Shown one piece after another: positions 1-11,600 of a stretch of DNA of 64,000 bases. Source of the DNA: Chrysaora quinquecirrha (lineage: Eukaryota; Cnidaria; Scyphozoa; Semaeostomeae; Pelagiidae); NCBI GenBank assembly GCA_014526335.1, contig JACTAT010000026.1:877565-941564 (forward strand), in the 5' to 3' direction. Positions within the stretch are counted from its first letter, which is position 1. Each line of letters begins with the position of its first letter. The notes under the pieces were generated by a model. It was not told the DNA's origin. It saw only the letters and a program-made list of their open reading frames with translations, and did not search any database. The translations under genes were made by a program, and so were the position numbers.

Positions 1-51
1 CTTCTACATGTAGGTTCCTTATAAAGTGGTTCTTTATAAAAAAAGCGTGTA
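1..51. mobile_element. Right end of a TACACG-MITE (word AAGGAAC)
   Basis: CTACATGTAGGTTCCTTATA through AAAAAAGCGTGTA matches the right end of the element at 25636-25903; the left part lies outside the window. Confidence 0.8.
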
Positions 52-199
52 TTTCTCATTACTGTACCCATTGATGCACAATAATAAATCCATAAACTCT
101 TAACTTTGTCCAGGATTATCCCTTATCCCTTTTAATTTTTTCTGGAAATATCCCATACCCTGGGGGGAGGGGGTTAGAATAAGTTTCGGGGGTTTCGGA

Positions 200-592
200 T
201 ACACGTTTTTTTTATAAGAAACCGGTTGATAAGAAACCTAGAACTAAACACCCAAAAAGTTAAGCAACTTTTAGAACTACGAGGAAGGAGTCAAGAAACT
301 TCAGAAATTTTTGCGTCCGTTTTCCAACATAACTGATTCACATTTGTGGAGGTAGTAATCAGTTCTCAAGCATTTCCATGCGATTTCTCGCACCAGCGTG
401 GCTAATTTCGTGCGATTTCTCGCATCTGTAAGCAATACTGTATCCCACAGAAGGTTTTTTGTTGTTTTTACTGTAATTTATTTCAATTATTTAAGAAACT
501 GTTAAGAAACTTTTAGAACTACAATTGGGCCAAAAAGTAAGAAACTTTTAGAACTAGGCCCCTAGCCAGGTTTCTTATAAAAAAAACGTGTA
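200..592. mobile_element. TACACG-MITE, word AAGAAAC
   Basis: Ends TACACGTTTTTTTTATAAG and CTTATAAAAAAAACGTGTA, with TA at both borders. The word AAGAAAC or its inverse occurs at least seven times inside, often as TTAAGAAACTTTTAGAACTA. Close relatives at 12528-12861 and 40586-40960. Confidence 0.88.
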
Positions 593-1225
593 GGGGTGTG
601 CCGCCCGAGAAACAAAATGGCTACACATATTTATACCAAATTCCTGAAAATTTGTACCAAAAATGACACGAAAATATTAACTCGTACACTACTTTATCCT
701 TTATATGCCTAAATTTACTATAATATGTTAATTCGAATAAAACTTCACCAAGAAAAGTGAAAACAAGCGAAAATAAGACCGTTTTTTTATAAAGTCGATA
801 CCGATTTTCCAGAAATTTACACCCTCATATTTACACCAATTTTCAGAAATGCAATGCCCATGTTTGTACCAAAATCATGAAAAACGATACCCTTTTGTGC
901 AGTCTATATTAAGTACCCCTCCCCCGGGATACCATATCCCTATTACCGTAATGGGGCCTTATGGCCTTACCATAGAAGGGAAATTTTCCCCCTTTTATTA
1001 TTTATGGCCTCACGAAAAGACTTTTCAGACACATTATGTTCTATGGTTCCTAAAAGAATACGTAAGGGGAAATCAGAGGAAGTGGGGAACAAATAATATT
1101 TTAAAAAATTCAAAAAATTCAAATACAATACTTTTTGTAAAAACTAACAGTATCACAGTATACCAGTACTTGGCAGTGACATTGGAGCCTATCCCGCTAT
1201 GAACGTGGGATAAAGAGCAACTGTC
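593..1225. other. Non-genic stretch with a CCCGGG repeat
   Basis: Contains AT-rich sequence and GTACCCCTCCCCCGGGATAC at about 914, of a type repeated at 42880-42900. No exon seen; the open frame at 849-1202 has no recognisable domain. Confidence 0.4.
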
Positions 1226-2660
1226 GTTTCTTTAATTCATGAGAATCCTACGTTATGAACTGCGAGCGTAATGTGCATTCGTTTTTGCTAATTTGTTTTT
1301 GTTGTCAGTGGGCTGTTCGTCTTAGTAGCAGCTGCTTTTGCATTGGACATCCGAGCCGAGCGAGACCACAGCTCTACTTTTTCCAACGATTCTATGGCCA
1401 GGGGCGGACTGGCAGGGATGCTAGGTTGCGATTGCAACCCGGGCCTTCTTATTATAGGGTATTTAACAAACTGTTTCTGTTGTTTCTTGAGCAAATCTCT
1501 TCGATTTTTTGGGATTTTGAAGAGATTTGGATTGGTTTCGCTCAGTCTGAAAACAGTTGGAAATAACAGAAATTGTTTCTAAATGCAAATTTGGAAATAT
1601 AATCAGCATATGCGCACAAAAATATGGAAGCAAGAACACATAAAAAATGCGAAAATATGTGTCAAGGGAGACGATTTTGCCATCAAAATATCGCAAATAA
1701 GAAAAGAAGTATTAACATGAACAGTAGCCCTTGCCTTGAATTGATTTTTTACAGAGGAGCTCGCTAGAAGCAACAGACAAAAAAATCGCTATAGTAAAAA
1801 CAGGCCCCTTTTACTGGAAATAGCAACCCTGCCAGTCCGCCTCTATCTATGGCCTGGGATACTACTTCCTGAAGGGGATAATTCCATTTTTTCAATAAAC
1901 CAGACGTGCCACCCTAATGGGTTACTTTTTCAGCCACAATTTCCTTAGATACATATCAGGGTTATTTAGGGGTTTACAAGTTGCCCTGTTCCCTTGAGAA
2001 AATCCCCTTATTCCTGGAGTTTTTAGGATTATTTTCAGATTGATAATCAAGCGGATTGATAGGGAAGAATATCCCTGATTCGCGATGTTCCCTTTTTCCC
2101 TTTTAATTTTGGCCACGTTCCCTTAGGGCTTAGTCCATGGATACATTTCATGTGTTCCCATTTTTGTTCCCTAAATAATCGCAAAAGCCCAAAACGACCC
2201 TCGTCGCATATGATTTTCTTGTTTCTCAAAAAGAATCTCCACACATATACGTTAAAACAATAGTTAAAACAAGTTTTTTACGTTAAAACAATACTTTTAA
2301 ACATGGATTGCTTTGAAAACTTGACTATAATTTTTTCGAAAAAGAAACATAAAAAAATGTAAAAATTCGCGTGGACCCATGGCGATCCCTTTCTTCTGCC
2401 CTCTCCTTCAAGATCTCCATGGTGACTAATATTGAAAGAGACTGGAACCGAATGGTTGATAAACCAGAAAAAAATTGGCGGCAAATTTTAGCAACAATTA
2501 TTAGGGCTTGGCAAACAAAAAGTGCATTATTATCTAGTTTTTTATTTATTAGATACAACTCATTACAGTAATTAATTAAAAATGTAATCAACTTCAAATG
2601 GAAAATAAAGTTTTAATTTCCTTGATCTAATGTCCAAGGAATGAGTATTATTGGATGGAA
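1226..2660 (+). repeat. Segmental duplication A, copy 1
   Basis: Direct duplicate of 6808-7812. Shared landmarks: ATGAACTGCGAGCGTAATGT at 1255 and 6839, and 2034-2650 against 7237-7812, which is almost base for base. Copy 1 has gained a 447-bp hAT-like MITE (1399-1845) that copy 2 lacks. Open frames in it (for example 2325-2597 on the minus strand) are also in copy 2 but resemble nothing I know. Confidence 0.85.
1399..1845. mobile_element. hAT-like MITE with 8-bp target duplication
   Basis: Ends CAGGGGCGGACTGGCAGGG and the inverse of TAGAGGCGGACTGGCAGGG, flanked by TCTATGGC at 1391-1398 and 1846-1853. The duplicate copy at about 7050 shows the site without the insert (ttccatggtccggggtac). 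The 8-bp duplication and YAGRG ends fit the hAT superfamily. No transposase remains. Confidence 0.9.
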
Positions 2661-3604
2661 TAAATTAGACCATAAATTTCCCAACGGTATATTTATTGGC
2701 AGCGTGCGATTGTGTCTTATCTCTCAACTTCACGCTCAAATACAATACTACAGTACTGTTGTAAACAAACAAGGCTTTCCGACTCCAGCGATGTAAAAGC
2801 TTTTATGTCAACAAAAGTCCCAAGACGAAAGTAGAATTTTAAGAGTTAAGAATGAAATTTCAAAGAATATGAGAGTTTCTGGTGATTTTTCAAGGATTTT
2901 CTGCCGATTAATAGATGATTCCAGATGAATTGGACATTTCTGGGTGGTTGTGGGTGCTTTTCATCAAGTTTTCAAGGGTCAAAGGACGTCAAAGGACTCT
3001 AGGAGACTGTAGGCCTAATTAATTTTGGAATTTTACTCATATTCTTTCCGTTTTCAAGAAGAGTTCTTGCTTTGATTATTTCCATGAATCGCCAGGCTAA
3101 ACATTGTGTTTACTGTTTCAGTGCATATAAAACACTACTAAGAGGCCAAAAAATTTTCGGGTTTCAAGTTGAATGTTCTTTTGAAAATTCAGAGCACAAA
3201 CACACAAAATGAAAATCGTTCCGATATAATGAGATATTTATTGTTCATGAAGGACATTTAGAATTAAAGTCTGCGATGAGAAAGGGATAGGATTTTCGAA
3301 TTTACGCAGCAGTAATACTACTAATTTTGCGTCTTAAGTTGACACAAAAGCGTTTGGAATATTCTCAGTAGATCTGGAAATTTGGTGGCAAAAATTTCAT
3401 TAAGCATTACCATACCATCGAACTGTTTGACTATTTAGGCTGTTAATAATAGGATTTTCGAGTGCAGACAGGGCATAGAAACTTTGCATTAGAATTCAGG
3501 TGGATGAAACACAGTCAGAGATACCCTTAACCTCCTTCACTGGCTCACTCCCACCCAAAGGTTTTATAAAACTTGGCTTATATTTGACCTTCAGCTTTCA
3601 TATT

Positions 3605-3890
3605 ATAATGATGATGATGATGATGATTTTGATGACATGAAGATAATGATGATTGTGATGATGATGATGATGATTATTATTATTATTATTATGATGAAAT
3701 TGATGATGATGATGATGATGATGATCTGATGATGATGATGATTATGATGATGATGATTATGATGATGGTAATGATGATGATGATGAGGATGATTCTAGTG
3801 GTGATTATAATGTTATAGTTGATGATGGCAATAATGATAATTTTGACGGTGATGATAACTATGATGATGATGATGATGATAATGTTCTTT
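3605..3890 (+). repeat. (GAT)n microsatellite in duplication B1
   Basis: Imperfect GAT/ATG trinucleotide repeat with GATTATTAT interruptions; diverged counterpart at 6084-6367. Confidence 0.95.
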
Positions 3891-3960
3891 TTTGTCCACA
3901 GTTTAATACCCTTTTATCAATTCTCTTATGTGTTTACATTACAAGTAGACTAGCTTTTAA

Positions 3961-4041
3961 CTTGACGCCCGCGATGCGGGCGAGCTTTTCTTGACACCCG
4001 CGATGCGGGTGAGTTTCTATGACACCCGCGATGTGGGTGAA
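3961..4041 (+). repeat. Tandem hairpin repeat, three units (B1)
   Basis: Units of about 28 bp, each a perfect stem around a GAT loop: CGCCCGCgatGCGGGCG, then CACCCGCgatGCGGGTG, then CACCCGCgatGTGGGTG. Stem changes occur on both arms (see findings). Confidence 0.9.
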
Positions 4042-4056
4042 TATTAGTACCAGTTT

Positions 4057-4264
4057 AGCCTTGGAAAGACAAGATACCACTCAGCTGCCTTTTAACTTGC
4101 TGCCTTTTAACTTGCAGCCTTATGAACTTTCGCTAGAGTCCGGGGAGGTTCGCTTCCCATTGCATCCCACAACCTCCCCGGACTCTAGCGAAAGTTCAGA
4201 AGGCTGCAAGTTAAAAGGCAGCAAGTTAAAAGGTAGCTGAGTGGTATCTTGTCTTTCCAAGGCT
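4057..4264. repeat. 208-bp near-perfect palindrome (foldback)
   Basis: Begins AGCCTTGGAAAGACAAGATA and ends with its inverse; the arms include AACTTTCGCTAGAGTCCGGGG and its complement around a short CCCATTGCATCCCA centre. Related palindromes lie at 6545-6682 and 6725-6812. Confidence 0.9.
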
Positions 4265-5089
4265 ATCTATATTACTAAACTCCTTAAATGCAAATGAGGT
4301 TGGCCCTTTGTTATGGCCCATTGTTCGATTACACAAGAAAGGCTTTTTCCCTGGGCCACCTAGAAGTGCGATTCTTTTTTTGATCGAAGCCCTTTCTGCC
4401 CAGGTAGTGCATGCCGTATTTTTCTAAATCTTTTGAGAACCGTAAGTTGGTGAAAATTTCGATTTTATCTCAGCCTCAAAAAGTTTCGTTTTAAATGGCG
4501 GCCATCTATTATGTTCTTTTCACTACAAGAACAGTGCTTCTTTTGTCCTGCGAAAGTTTGTTGTGCTTACTAAAACGCGGAACCACCCAAAACGACCCAA
4601 AACCAGCCAAAATCACGCAAAACGACCCATGATCGAATTAAAACCACCAAACACCACCTAAAATTATTCTAAAATAGTAATTTCCATTATTAAGGGCCAG
4701 AAAACTCTCAAAATACTCAGATTCTAGCAAAATATCATCGCTGTGTAGTAAATTATCTTTTCCCTTTGGGCCAATAACGTGAACAATGCGCTTTTACTTA
4801 TTTCAGATTGAATCTTTTGCGTGCAACTCTCAGGGTTTATTCAATCACTTGCGGCCTTAAAAGCCTGGATTCCACATAAAATCTTAACTGTCGTACGATT
4901 ATCGCACATTCGTGAGACGTGAGAATTTCTTTTCGCACGATTATCGCACGATTATAAATACAAATTGTGACATTTTTGTCGTAGCAGAGCCTTCACGGAT
5001 TACATTACTACGATTTAGTTGTGATTGTGATTTCTTGCAAGATATTTTGAGACATGAAAATGAAACACGCTTTCCAGACAATGGATACC
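4265..5089. other. Spacer between duplication B copies
   Basis: No coding exon seen. 4572-4672 is a run of AACCACCCAAAACGACCC-like short repeats, inverted relative to 5352-5455, giving a possible 900-bp element with roughly 100-bp inverted ends. The rest is AT-rich with no feature I recognise. Confidence 0.4.
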
Positions 5090-6083
5090 TTTCCCAACGG
5101 TATATTTATTGGCAGAGTGCGATTGTGTCTTATCTCTCAACTTCACGCTCAAATACAATACTACAGTACTGTTGTGAACAAATAAGGCTTTTCCAACTCC
5201 AGCGATGTAAAAGGTTTTTATGTCAACAAAAGTCCCAAGACGAAAATAGAATTTTAAGAGTTAAGAATGAAATTTCAAAGAATATGAGAGTTTCTGGTGA
5301 TTTTTCAAGGATTTTCTGCCGTTTAATAGATGATTCCAGGTGAATTGGACATTTCTGGGTGGTTTTGGGTGCTTTTCATCAAATTATGGTTCGTTTAGAG
5401 TGCTTTTGGCTGGTTTTGGGAAATTTTGGGTTGTTTCGCGTTTTTGGTAAGTACGTTTTCACGTCTTCAGGGGTCAAAGGACGTCAAAGGACACTAGGAG
5501 ACTGTAATTCATTTTGGAATTTTGCTCATATTCTTTCCGTTTTTAAGAAGAGTTCTTGCTTTGATTATTTCCATAATTCGCCACGCTAATTTTACTGTTT
5601 CAATGCATATGAAACACTACTAAGAGGCCATAAATTTTTCGGGTTTCAACTTGAATGTTCCTTTGAAAATTCAGAGCACAAACACACAAAAGGAAAATCG
5701 TTCCGATATTTATTGTTCATGAAGGACATTTAGAATTAAAGTCTGCGATGAGATAGGGATAGGATTTTCGAAGTTACGCAGCAGTAATACTATTAATTTT
5801 GCGTCTTAAGTTGACACAAAAGCGTTTGGAATATTCTCAGTAGATCTGGAAATTTGGTGGCAAAAAATTTCAAGCATTTTCCATCGAACTGTTTGACTTT
5901 TATTTAGGCTGTTAATAATAGGATTTTCGGGTGCAGACGGGGCATAGAAACGTTGCATTAGAATTCAAGTGGATGGAACACAGTCAGAGATACCCTTAAC
6001 CTCCGTGACTCACTGGCTCACTATCCCTCCCAAGGTTTAGTTTTATAAAACTTGGCTTATATTTGACCTTCAGCTTTCATATT

Positions 6084-6367
6084 ATAATGATGGTTGTGAT
6101 GATAATGATGATGATGATTATTATTATGATTTTGATGGCATGATGATGGTGATGATGATGATAATCTGATGATGGTTATGATTTTGATGATGATGATGAT
6201 TATGATGATAGTAATGATGATGATTATGATGATGATGATGATTATGATGATGGTTATGATGATGATGATGAGGATGATTCTAATGGTGATTATAATGTTA
6301 TAGTTGATGATGGCGATAATGATAATTTTGACGGTGATGATAACTATGATGATGATGATGATAATGT
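6084..6367 (+). repeat. (GAT)n microsatellite in duplication B2
   Basis: Counterpart of 3605-3890 with different interruptions, so the repeat has changed since duplication. Confidence 0.95.
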
Positions 6368-6446
6368 TCTTTTTTTATCCACAGTTTAATACCCTTTTAT
6401 CAATTCTCTTATGTGTTTACAATTACAAGTAGACTAGCTTTTTAAC

Positions 6447-6534
6447 TTGACGCCCGCGATGCGGGCGAGCTTTTTACCTTGACACCCGCGATGCGGGTGA
6501 GTTTTTACCTTGACACCTGCGATGCAGGTGAATA
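6447..6534 (+). repeat. Tandem hairpin repeat, three units (B2)
   Basis: Same array in the second duplicate: CGCCCGCgatGCGGGCG, CACCCGCgatGCGGGTG, CACCTGCgatGCAGGTG. The third stem differs from its B1 counterpart at paired positions. Confidence 0.9.
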
Positions 6535-6544
6535 TTAGTACCAT

Positions 6545-6812
6545 TTTAGCCTTGGAAAGACAAGATACCACTCAGCTGCCTTTTAACTTGCTGCCTTGAA
6601 CTTTCGCTAGAGTCCGGGGAGGTTAGCTCCCCATGGCATCCCACAACCTCCCGGACTCAGCGAAAGTTCAGAAGGCTGCTTAAAAGGCAACAAGTTAACT
6701 TGTATCTGCCTTTATAACTAAATGCAGCCTTCTGAACTTTCGCTAGAGTCCGGGAGGTTAGCTCCCCATGGCATCCCACAACCTCCCGGACTCTGGCGAA
6801 AGTTCAGAAGGT
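6545..6812. repeat. Doubled palindrome in duplication B2
   Basis: Two hairpins with arms GAACTTTCGCTAGAGTCCGG and complement, around TTAGCTCCCCATGGCATCCC. It is a tandem version of the single palindrome at 4057-4264. Confidence 0.85.
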
Positions 6813-6934
6813 TCTTTAATTCATGAGAATCCTACGTTATGAACTGCGAGCGTAATGTGCATTCGTTTTTGCTAATTTGTTTTTGTTGTCAGTGGGCTGT
6901 TCGTCTCAGTAGCAGCTGCCCTTGCATTGGACAT

Positions 6935-7027
<93 letters not shown>

Positions 7028-7812
7028 CAAGTCTACTTTTTGAAACGATTCCATGGTCCGGGGTACTTCTTCCTGAAGGGGATAATTCCATTTATTTCAA
7101 CCCGACGTGCCACCCTAATGGGTTACTTTTTCATCCACAATTTCCTTAGATACGTATGAGGGTTATTTAGGGGTAACATGTTCCCCTGTTTCCTGGAGAA
7201 AGTCCCCTTATTCCCTGGAGTTTTGTGGGGTTTTTTTGAGATTGATAGTCAAGCGGATTGATAGGAAGGATTATCCCTGATTCGCGATGTTCCGCCTTTT
7301 CCCTTTTAATTTTGGCCACGTTCCCTTAGGGCTTAGTCCATGGATACATTTCATGTGTTCCCATTTTTGTTCCCTAAATAATCGCAAAAGCCCAAAACGA
7401 CCCTCGTCGCATATGATTTTCTTGTTTCTCAAAAAGAATCTCCACACATATACGTTAAAACAATACTTTTAAACATGGATTGCTTGAAAACTTGACTATA
7501 ATTTTGTTCGAAAAAGAAACGGAAAGGACCCATAGATCCCCTTCTTCTGCGCTTTCATAGAGATCTCCATGGTGACTAATATTGAAAGAGACTGGAACCG
7601 AATGGTTGATTGACCAGAAAAAAATTGGCGGCAAATTTTAGCAACGATTATTAGGGCTTGGCAAACAAAAAGTGCATTATTATCTAGTTTTTTATTTATT
7701 AGATACAACTCATTACAGTAATTAATTAAAAATGTAATCAACTTCAAATGGAAAATAAAGTTTTAATTTCGTTGATCTAATGTCCAAGGGAATGAGTATT
7801 ATTGGATGGAAT
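6808..7812 (+). repeat. Segmental duplication A, copy 2 (ends 50 bp before the kinesin start codon)
   Basis: Direct duplicate of 1226-2660 without the MITE and with a GA microsatellite in its place (6937-7023). Similarity stops after TTGGATGGAATAA at about 7812, so it probably contributes to the kinesin upstream region or 5' UTR. Confidence 0.85.
6937..7023 (+). repeat. (GA)n microsatellite
   Basis: About 43 uninterrupted GA units, present only in duplication copy A2. Confidence 0.99.
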
Positions 7813-7862
7813 AAGTCAGACCAGGTGGCTGAGAGAGCCTGCAAAAAGTTTTAGGCCGAAAC

Positions 7863-8663
7863 ATGTCGAACCAGAAGACTCCTGATCGTCAAGCTCAAAG
7901 GACGAAAAGAGGACTGCCCTTTTCAGGATCTACCCCTGCTAAGAAAAAAGCAAATGTATTGGAGAAGCAAATATCATCGGGAAAAATAGCAATTTCTGAT
8001 AATGCCGCTCAAGAAATGTTACGAAAGAAAGTTAGGCCAAGTCCAGGCAGCAGATACCCTGCGAAAGCTTTGACTCCCACAGCCAGGAAAACTTGTCAAC
8101 GAAATCTTAAAAAATCATCAAGTTATTGCGGGAAAAATATAAGGAGTGAGGAAAAGACCTGCGAGGGGAATTTTAATACAATTCGGGATAATTTTAGAAA
8201 GAAAAATAATTTTTCTCTGGAAGTGGAATAAATTCTCAGGGAAATTCTGTTGGTGTTGGGTTGACATCGTCATCGTCGTCGTTGTCTTCGTCTCCTGCCT
8301 CAGCTAATAGGCAGAAACATGTGAAAACTCTTTTTAAAGAAAAGAAGAAAAAGGCTGGTGAAGCTGAGCAGGGAGATCCAAATTCCGGATCACAGAAATG
8401 TTTGGAAAACGATGATAATAAAACTGATGAGGTCGACTCTAATGAAATGATGAATACAAAAATAATTATTCAAAACCAGTTGCTGAAATTAAACCAAGTC
8501 AGACACCATTGAGGAGTCCATTTCTTCCAAATAAAACAACTCAGAGCATCTCAAAGGCTGAAAATCTTGGAGATTCTTCTTCTCAAGCTCAATTAACATC
8601 TAACCAAGGACCAGGGAATTTTTCTGTTCATGTTGCTGTTAGAGTGAGACCCTTTTCTGAGAG
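7863..8663 (+). CDS. KIF14: Exon 1: N-terminal extension and first motor strand
   Basis: Starts at ATG 7863 (context gaaacATGtcg), encoding [17 protein letters not shown] and a Lys/Ser/Pro-rich, probably disordered region, as in KIF14 N-terminal extensions. The last codons read [12 protein letters not shown], the first beta strand of a kinesin motor, ending at donor gtaatt (8664) in phase 2. The open frame changes twice: frame of 7863 until about 8205, a second frame from 8210 to about 8460, and a third from 8446 to 8663. Each step equals loss of one base and lies beside A or T homopolymers. Sequence errors are the simplest cause; a small intron ending at cag 8239, or a decayed gene, are alternatives. 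All later exons are intact. Confidence 0.8.
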
Positions 8664-11600
8664 GTAATTTTGGTTTGTCTGTCTAGAAATTCAAGTCCAT
8701 CGAAAGGAAAATTGAATTGGGGGTGAGGGGCTAAACAATTGGAAAGTATTTGAGTTATTTTCAAAATCATTTGGAGATCTTCACCCCCCCCTGACTTCTA
8801 ACAAGCCTGAACAAACAGTTTTTCTTCTACAGGTTTTTGTTATAAGAAAGTGGTTTATAAGAAAGTAGTGCTCAACATCTTAAAAACTTAAGAAAGTTCG
8901 ATACTGGATTCTTGAAACTTAAGAAAGTTCTGTTCCATACTTTCACTCCTAATGTTCCGTATGTTATTTTTGCTCTTCTGCTCAGTTGCTCATCTTGCTA
9001 TTAAGTATTTGTGCAATGTATACAGTGCCTTAAACTGTGCATTCTTAGAAATACTGTATTCCAAAATTTTTGCTAAGAAAGTCACAAGAAAGTTTTGATA
9101 CTGAAAACATGAAATATCTAAGAAAGTTTCAATACTGGCCTAAAAAAACTTTCTTATAAAAAACGTGTATAGGTGTTTTCCTGTCTTATATTCATTGAGT
9201 GTAAATCCTACTGAAAAGTCAAATTCACTGTTTTGGTTGTGATGCCCAAAACATTCTCAGAAAATTTCCCATTTTTCCTGATTTGCAAAGGTTACTTCTT
9301 TTTCTTTGACTTATTTTTCAGAGAAAAGGACAACCCAGATAACCATTGTATTATTGAGATGTACGAAAATTCCACATGTATTACAGAAAGTAATGGAAGC
9401 TCTCACAATTTCACATTTGATATGTCATATTGGTCATTTGATGTAAAAGACCCTATGTACTGTGATCAAGAAAGTGTTTATGAATCATCTGCACAACCAT
9501 TACTTGATGGAGTTCTACAAGGATACAACACTTGTCTCTTTGCTTATGGCCAGGTAACATCATAACCATTGTCTCTTTGGTAGGCTTGAGAGCTGGCTGA
9601 TTAATCCCTTAGAGCTTGTGGTTGAGGGTGCTGTTTCGTCATCGTGTAATCAAGCTGACTCGTGGTGTCAGGAGCTCAGTGTGGTCAGGGTTCGAGCCCA
9701 GCCATGGTACACGTTTTTTTATAAGAACACTTGGCTTCGATTTCTGCCGGCCTGTTTTTTATTTTTGAAGCGATTTTTCACTAACTTGTCACCCCATACC
9801 CTTCTCGAAGGTGCTGTGGCGTCGTGGTGTAATCCAGCTGACTTGTGATGACAGAAACTCAGTGTGGTTAGGGTTCGAGCCCAGCCACGGTAGCGTCACG
9901 GCCAGGGTTGAGGTCTCGATTAGTTAACCTACTACTGTGATCCTAGCGACTGGCGTTAAAACATCAATTCAACTCCAACTTCACCTTCTCCAAACATGTT
10001 TAACTTGCATTTCCGGGCAAGGGCATTACGCTGGTGAACTTTACTTTTGCGTATCTCAGATAGTTTCGGACATAGCAAAAATTTTCACCCAAATTTCAGC
10101 CTGGTGTTTCCTTTAAAGGTTGTTCTTATAAAAATAATGTGTAGCGTCACAGCAAAGTGTCGAGGTCTCGATTAGTTAACCTACTACTGAGATCCTATCG
10201 AATGCCGCTAAAAAACCATTTCACCTTCACCTTCCTTCGTTCGTGTTTTATGATGCTTTTTTGTTGTTGTTGCATGATGCCTAAAACTAGGCTTGTTTCG
10301 GAATTGGACAAAATACAGTCGAGTCTAATTGAAAACGGCAGGCGACGTTATGAGGACATTATTTCGGATCTTTTTCGCAAGAAGACCACAAGTTTTTCGG
10401 CTGATGAAAAGTACAGTCCGCAAAAGTGCACTGCTTACCTAAAAATGCCGTGGCTTGTCATTGTTTCCTTGCGATTCGAAGATCAAATTAAAAATACCAT
10501 TACTAAGTGTTTCGATTCTGCAAACGCTCGGTTAGTTTTAGCACTCGGAAAGTTCTGCTATCTATTCAAAAGGATTGCGTGCCTACCACAGAAAAAAGTT
10601 TGATTATTTTTGAAATAATGCGCCCTTGTGATATGTAGCTAGGTTGCACTTCCAGAGATTAGGAGATAAAATCAACAGCATGTTCAAACTAATATTCGTC
10701 AGTGCAATTTTCGACAAAGAGATCAGCCACCCCTCAACTCTAGGCAACAACCCACCCTTAAGCATGATTCTGTCATAGGACAACTTTTGCTGGATCACCC
10801 AGAGTGTACAGAAAATTACAGCAAGGACTATTTTCGTATAATTGGCAAAGCTAGATCAATGTTTTATTTAAGTGATTTGGAATCTGTCCTTATGGAAACA
10901 CAAAGGCCGATTCTGTGTAGACAGAAAGAATTCGTTTTCCCACTCTTAGACCTGTTTCATACGTCGTGCGCGCCATACCGAGTAAATTTTGACTGATTTC
11001 AGGTGGTTCGGCGCTGCGCGACTCATACGAAACCAATTTCACACTCTGTTCGACTGGTCGTATAGTACGGCGAAGGCCTCTTGTCCAGGTCGACCTAGAG
11101 CGACGTATGAAACTAAAACAGTCGCGCCGCGCCGTACCTTTCTTCCAAATGTGCACAGAATTATGAACTTCAGCGGTTTTTTCTTTCAAAATATAGTCCC
11201 AGGAGAAGTCCTTGTCGGGTGAAAATGTCTTTGTTGAAAATATTCACAATGTTTTGTGCGGTACGGCGCCACTAGAAAAATGCCTTATGAAGCAGAGGCG
11301 TACCCAGTCGAACCATAGTCGAACTTTATTTCTGTTAGTTCGGCACGGCACGGCTCGACGCATGAAACGTCGCCTTAAAAAGATTTTGTTTGTCTTTCCG
11401 CTGTATTCTGCAACCTTGCTAGTGTTCAAACCACAATACCAATACAGCCCAACTTTTCTGATTGGTGATTTTCGATCGGCATGTTAGTTTATATTCTGCT
11501 TTTGTCAATTACTTAGGTCCGCTACTGATGTATCACTCTGAAGAGTGTCAGACGAAAAAAGTGCTTTGATGTTTCGTTTGGTGATCATCGCAATTTTAAA

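Larger units (their letters stand above)
2683..4264 (+). repeat. Segmental duplication B, copy 1
   Basis: Direct duplicate of 5090-6812, starting CCCAACGGTATATTTATTGG and running through a GAT microsatellite, tandem CCCGCGATGCGGG hairpins and a foldback palindrome. With A it forms the order A1-B1-spacer-B2-A2, all in direct orientation. Confidence 0.85.
5090..6812 (+). repeat. Segmental duplication B, copy 2
   Basis: Direct duplicate of 2683-4264. It has an extra stretch at 5370-5460 (GGTTTTGGG-type) that pairs in inverted orientation with 4572-4672, and its terminal palindrome is doubled (6590-6812). Confidence 0.85.
9625..10240 (+). mobile_element. SINE-A copy (tRNA-derived), interrupted by a MITE
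   Basis: Left part 9625-9709 and right part 10142-10240 are continuous in the SINE consensus. Contains the Pol III B-box GGTTCGAGCCC and the family tail GATTAGTTAACCTACTACTG. Confidence 0.85.

Noticed and set aside
849..1202. 117-codon plus-strand open frame
   Set aside because: Overlaps a dispersed GTACCC/CCCGGG repeat and has no recognisable domain or splice context.
6839..7159. Arg-Glu and Ser-Leu repeat proteins
   Set aside because: Products of the GA microsatellite.
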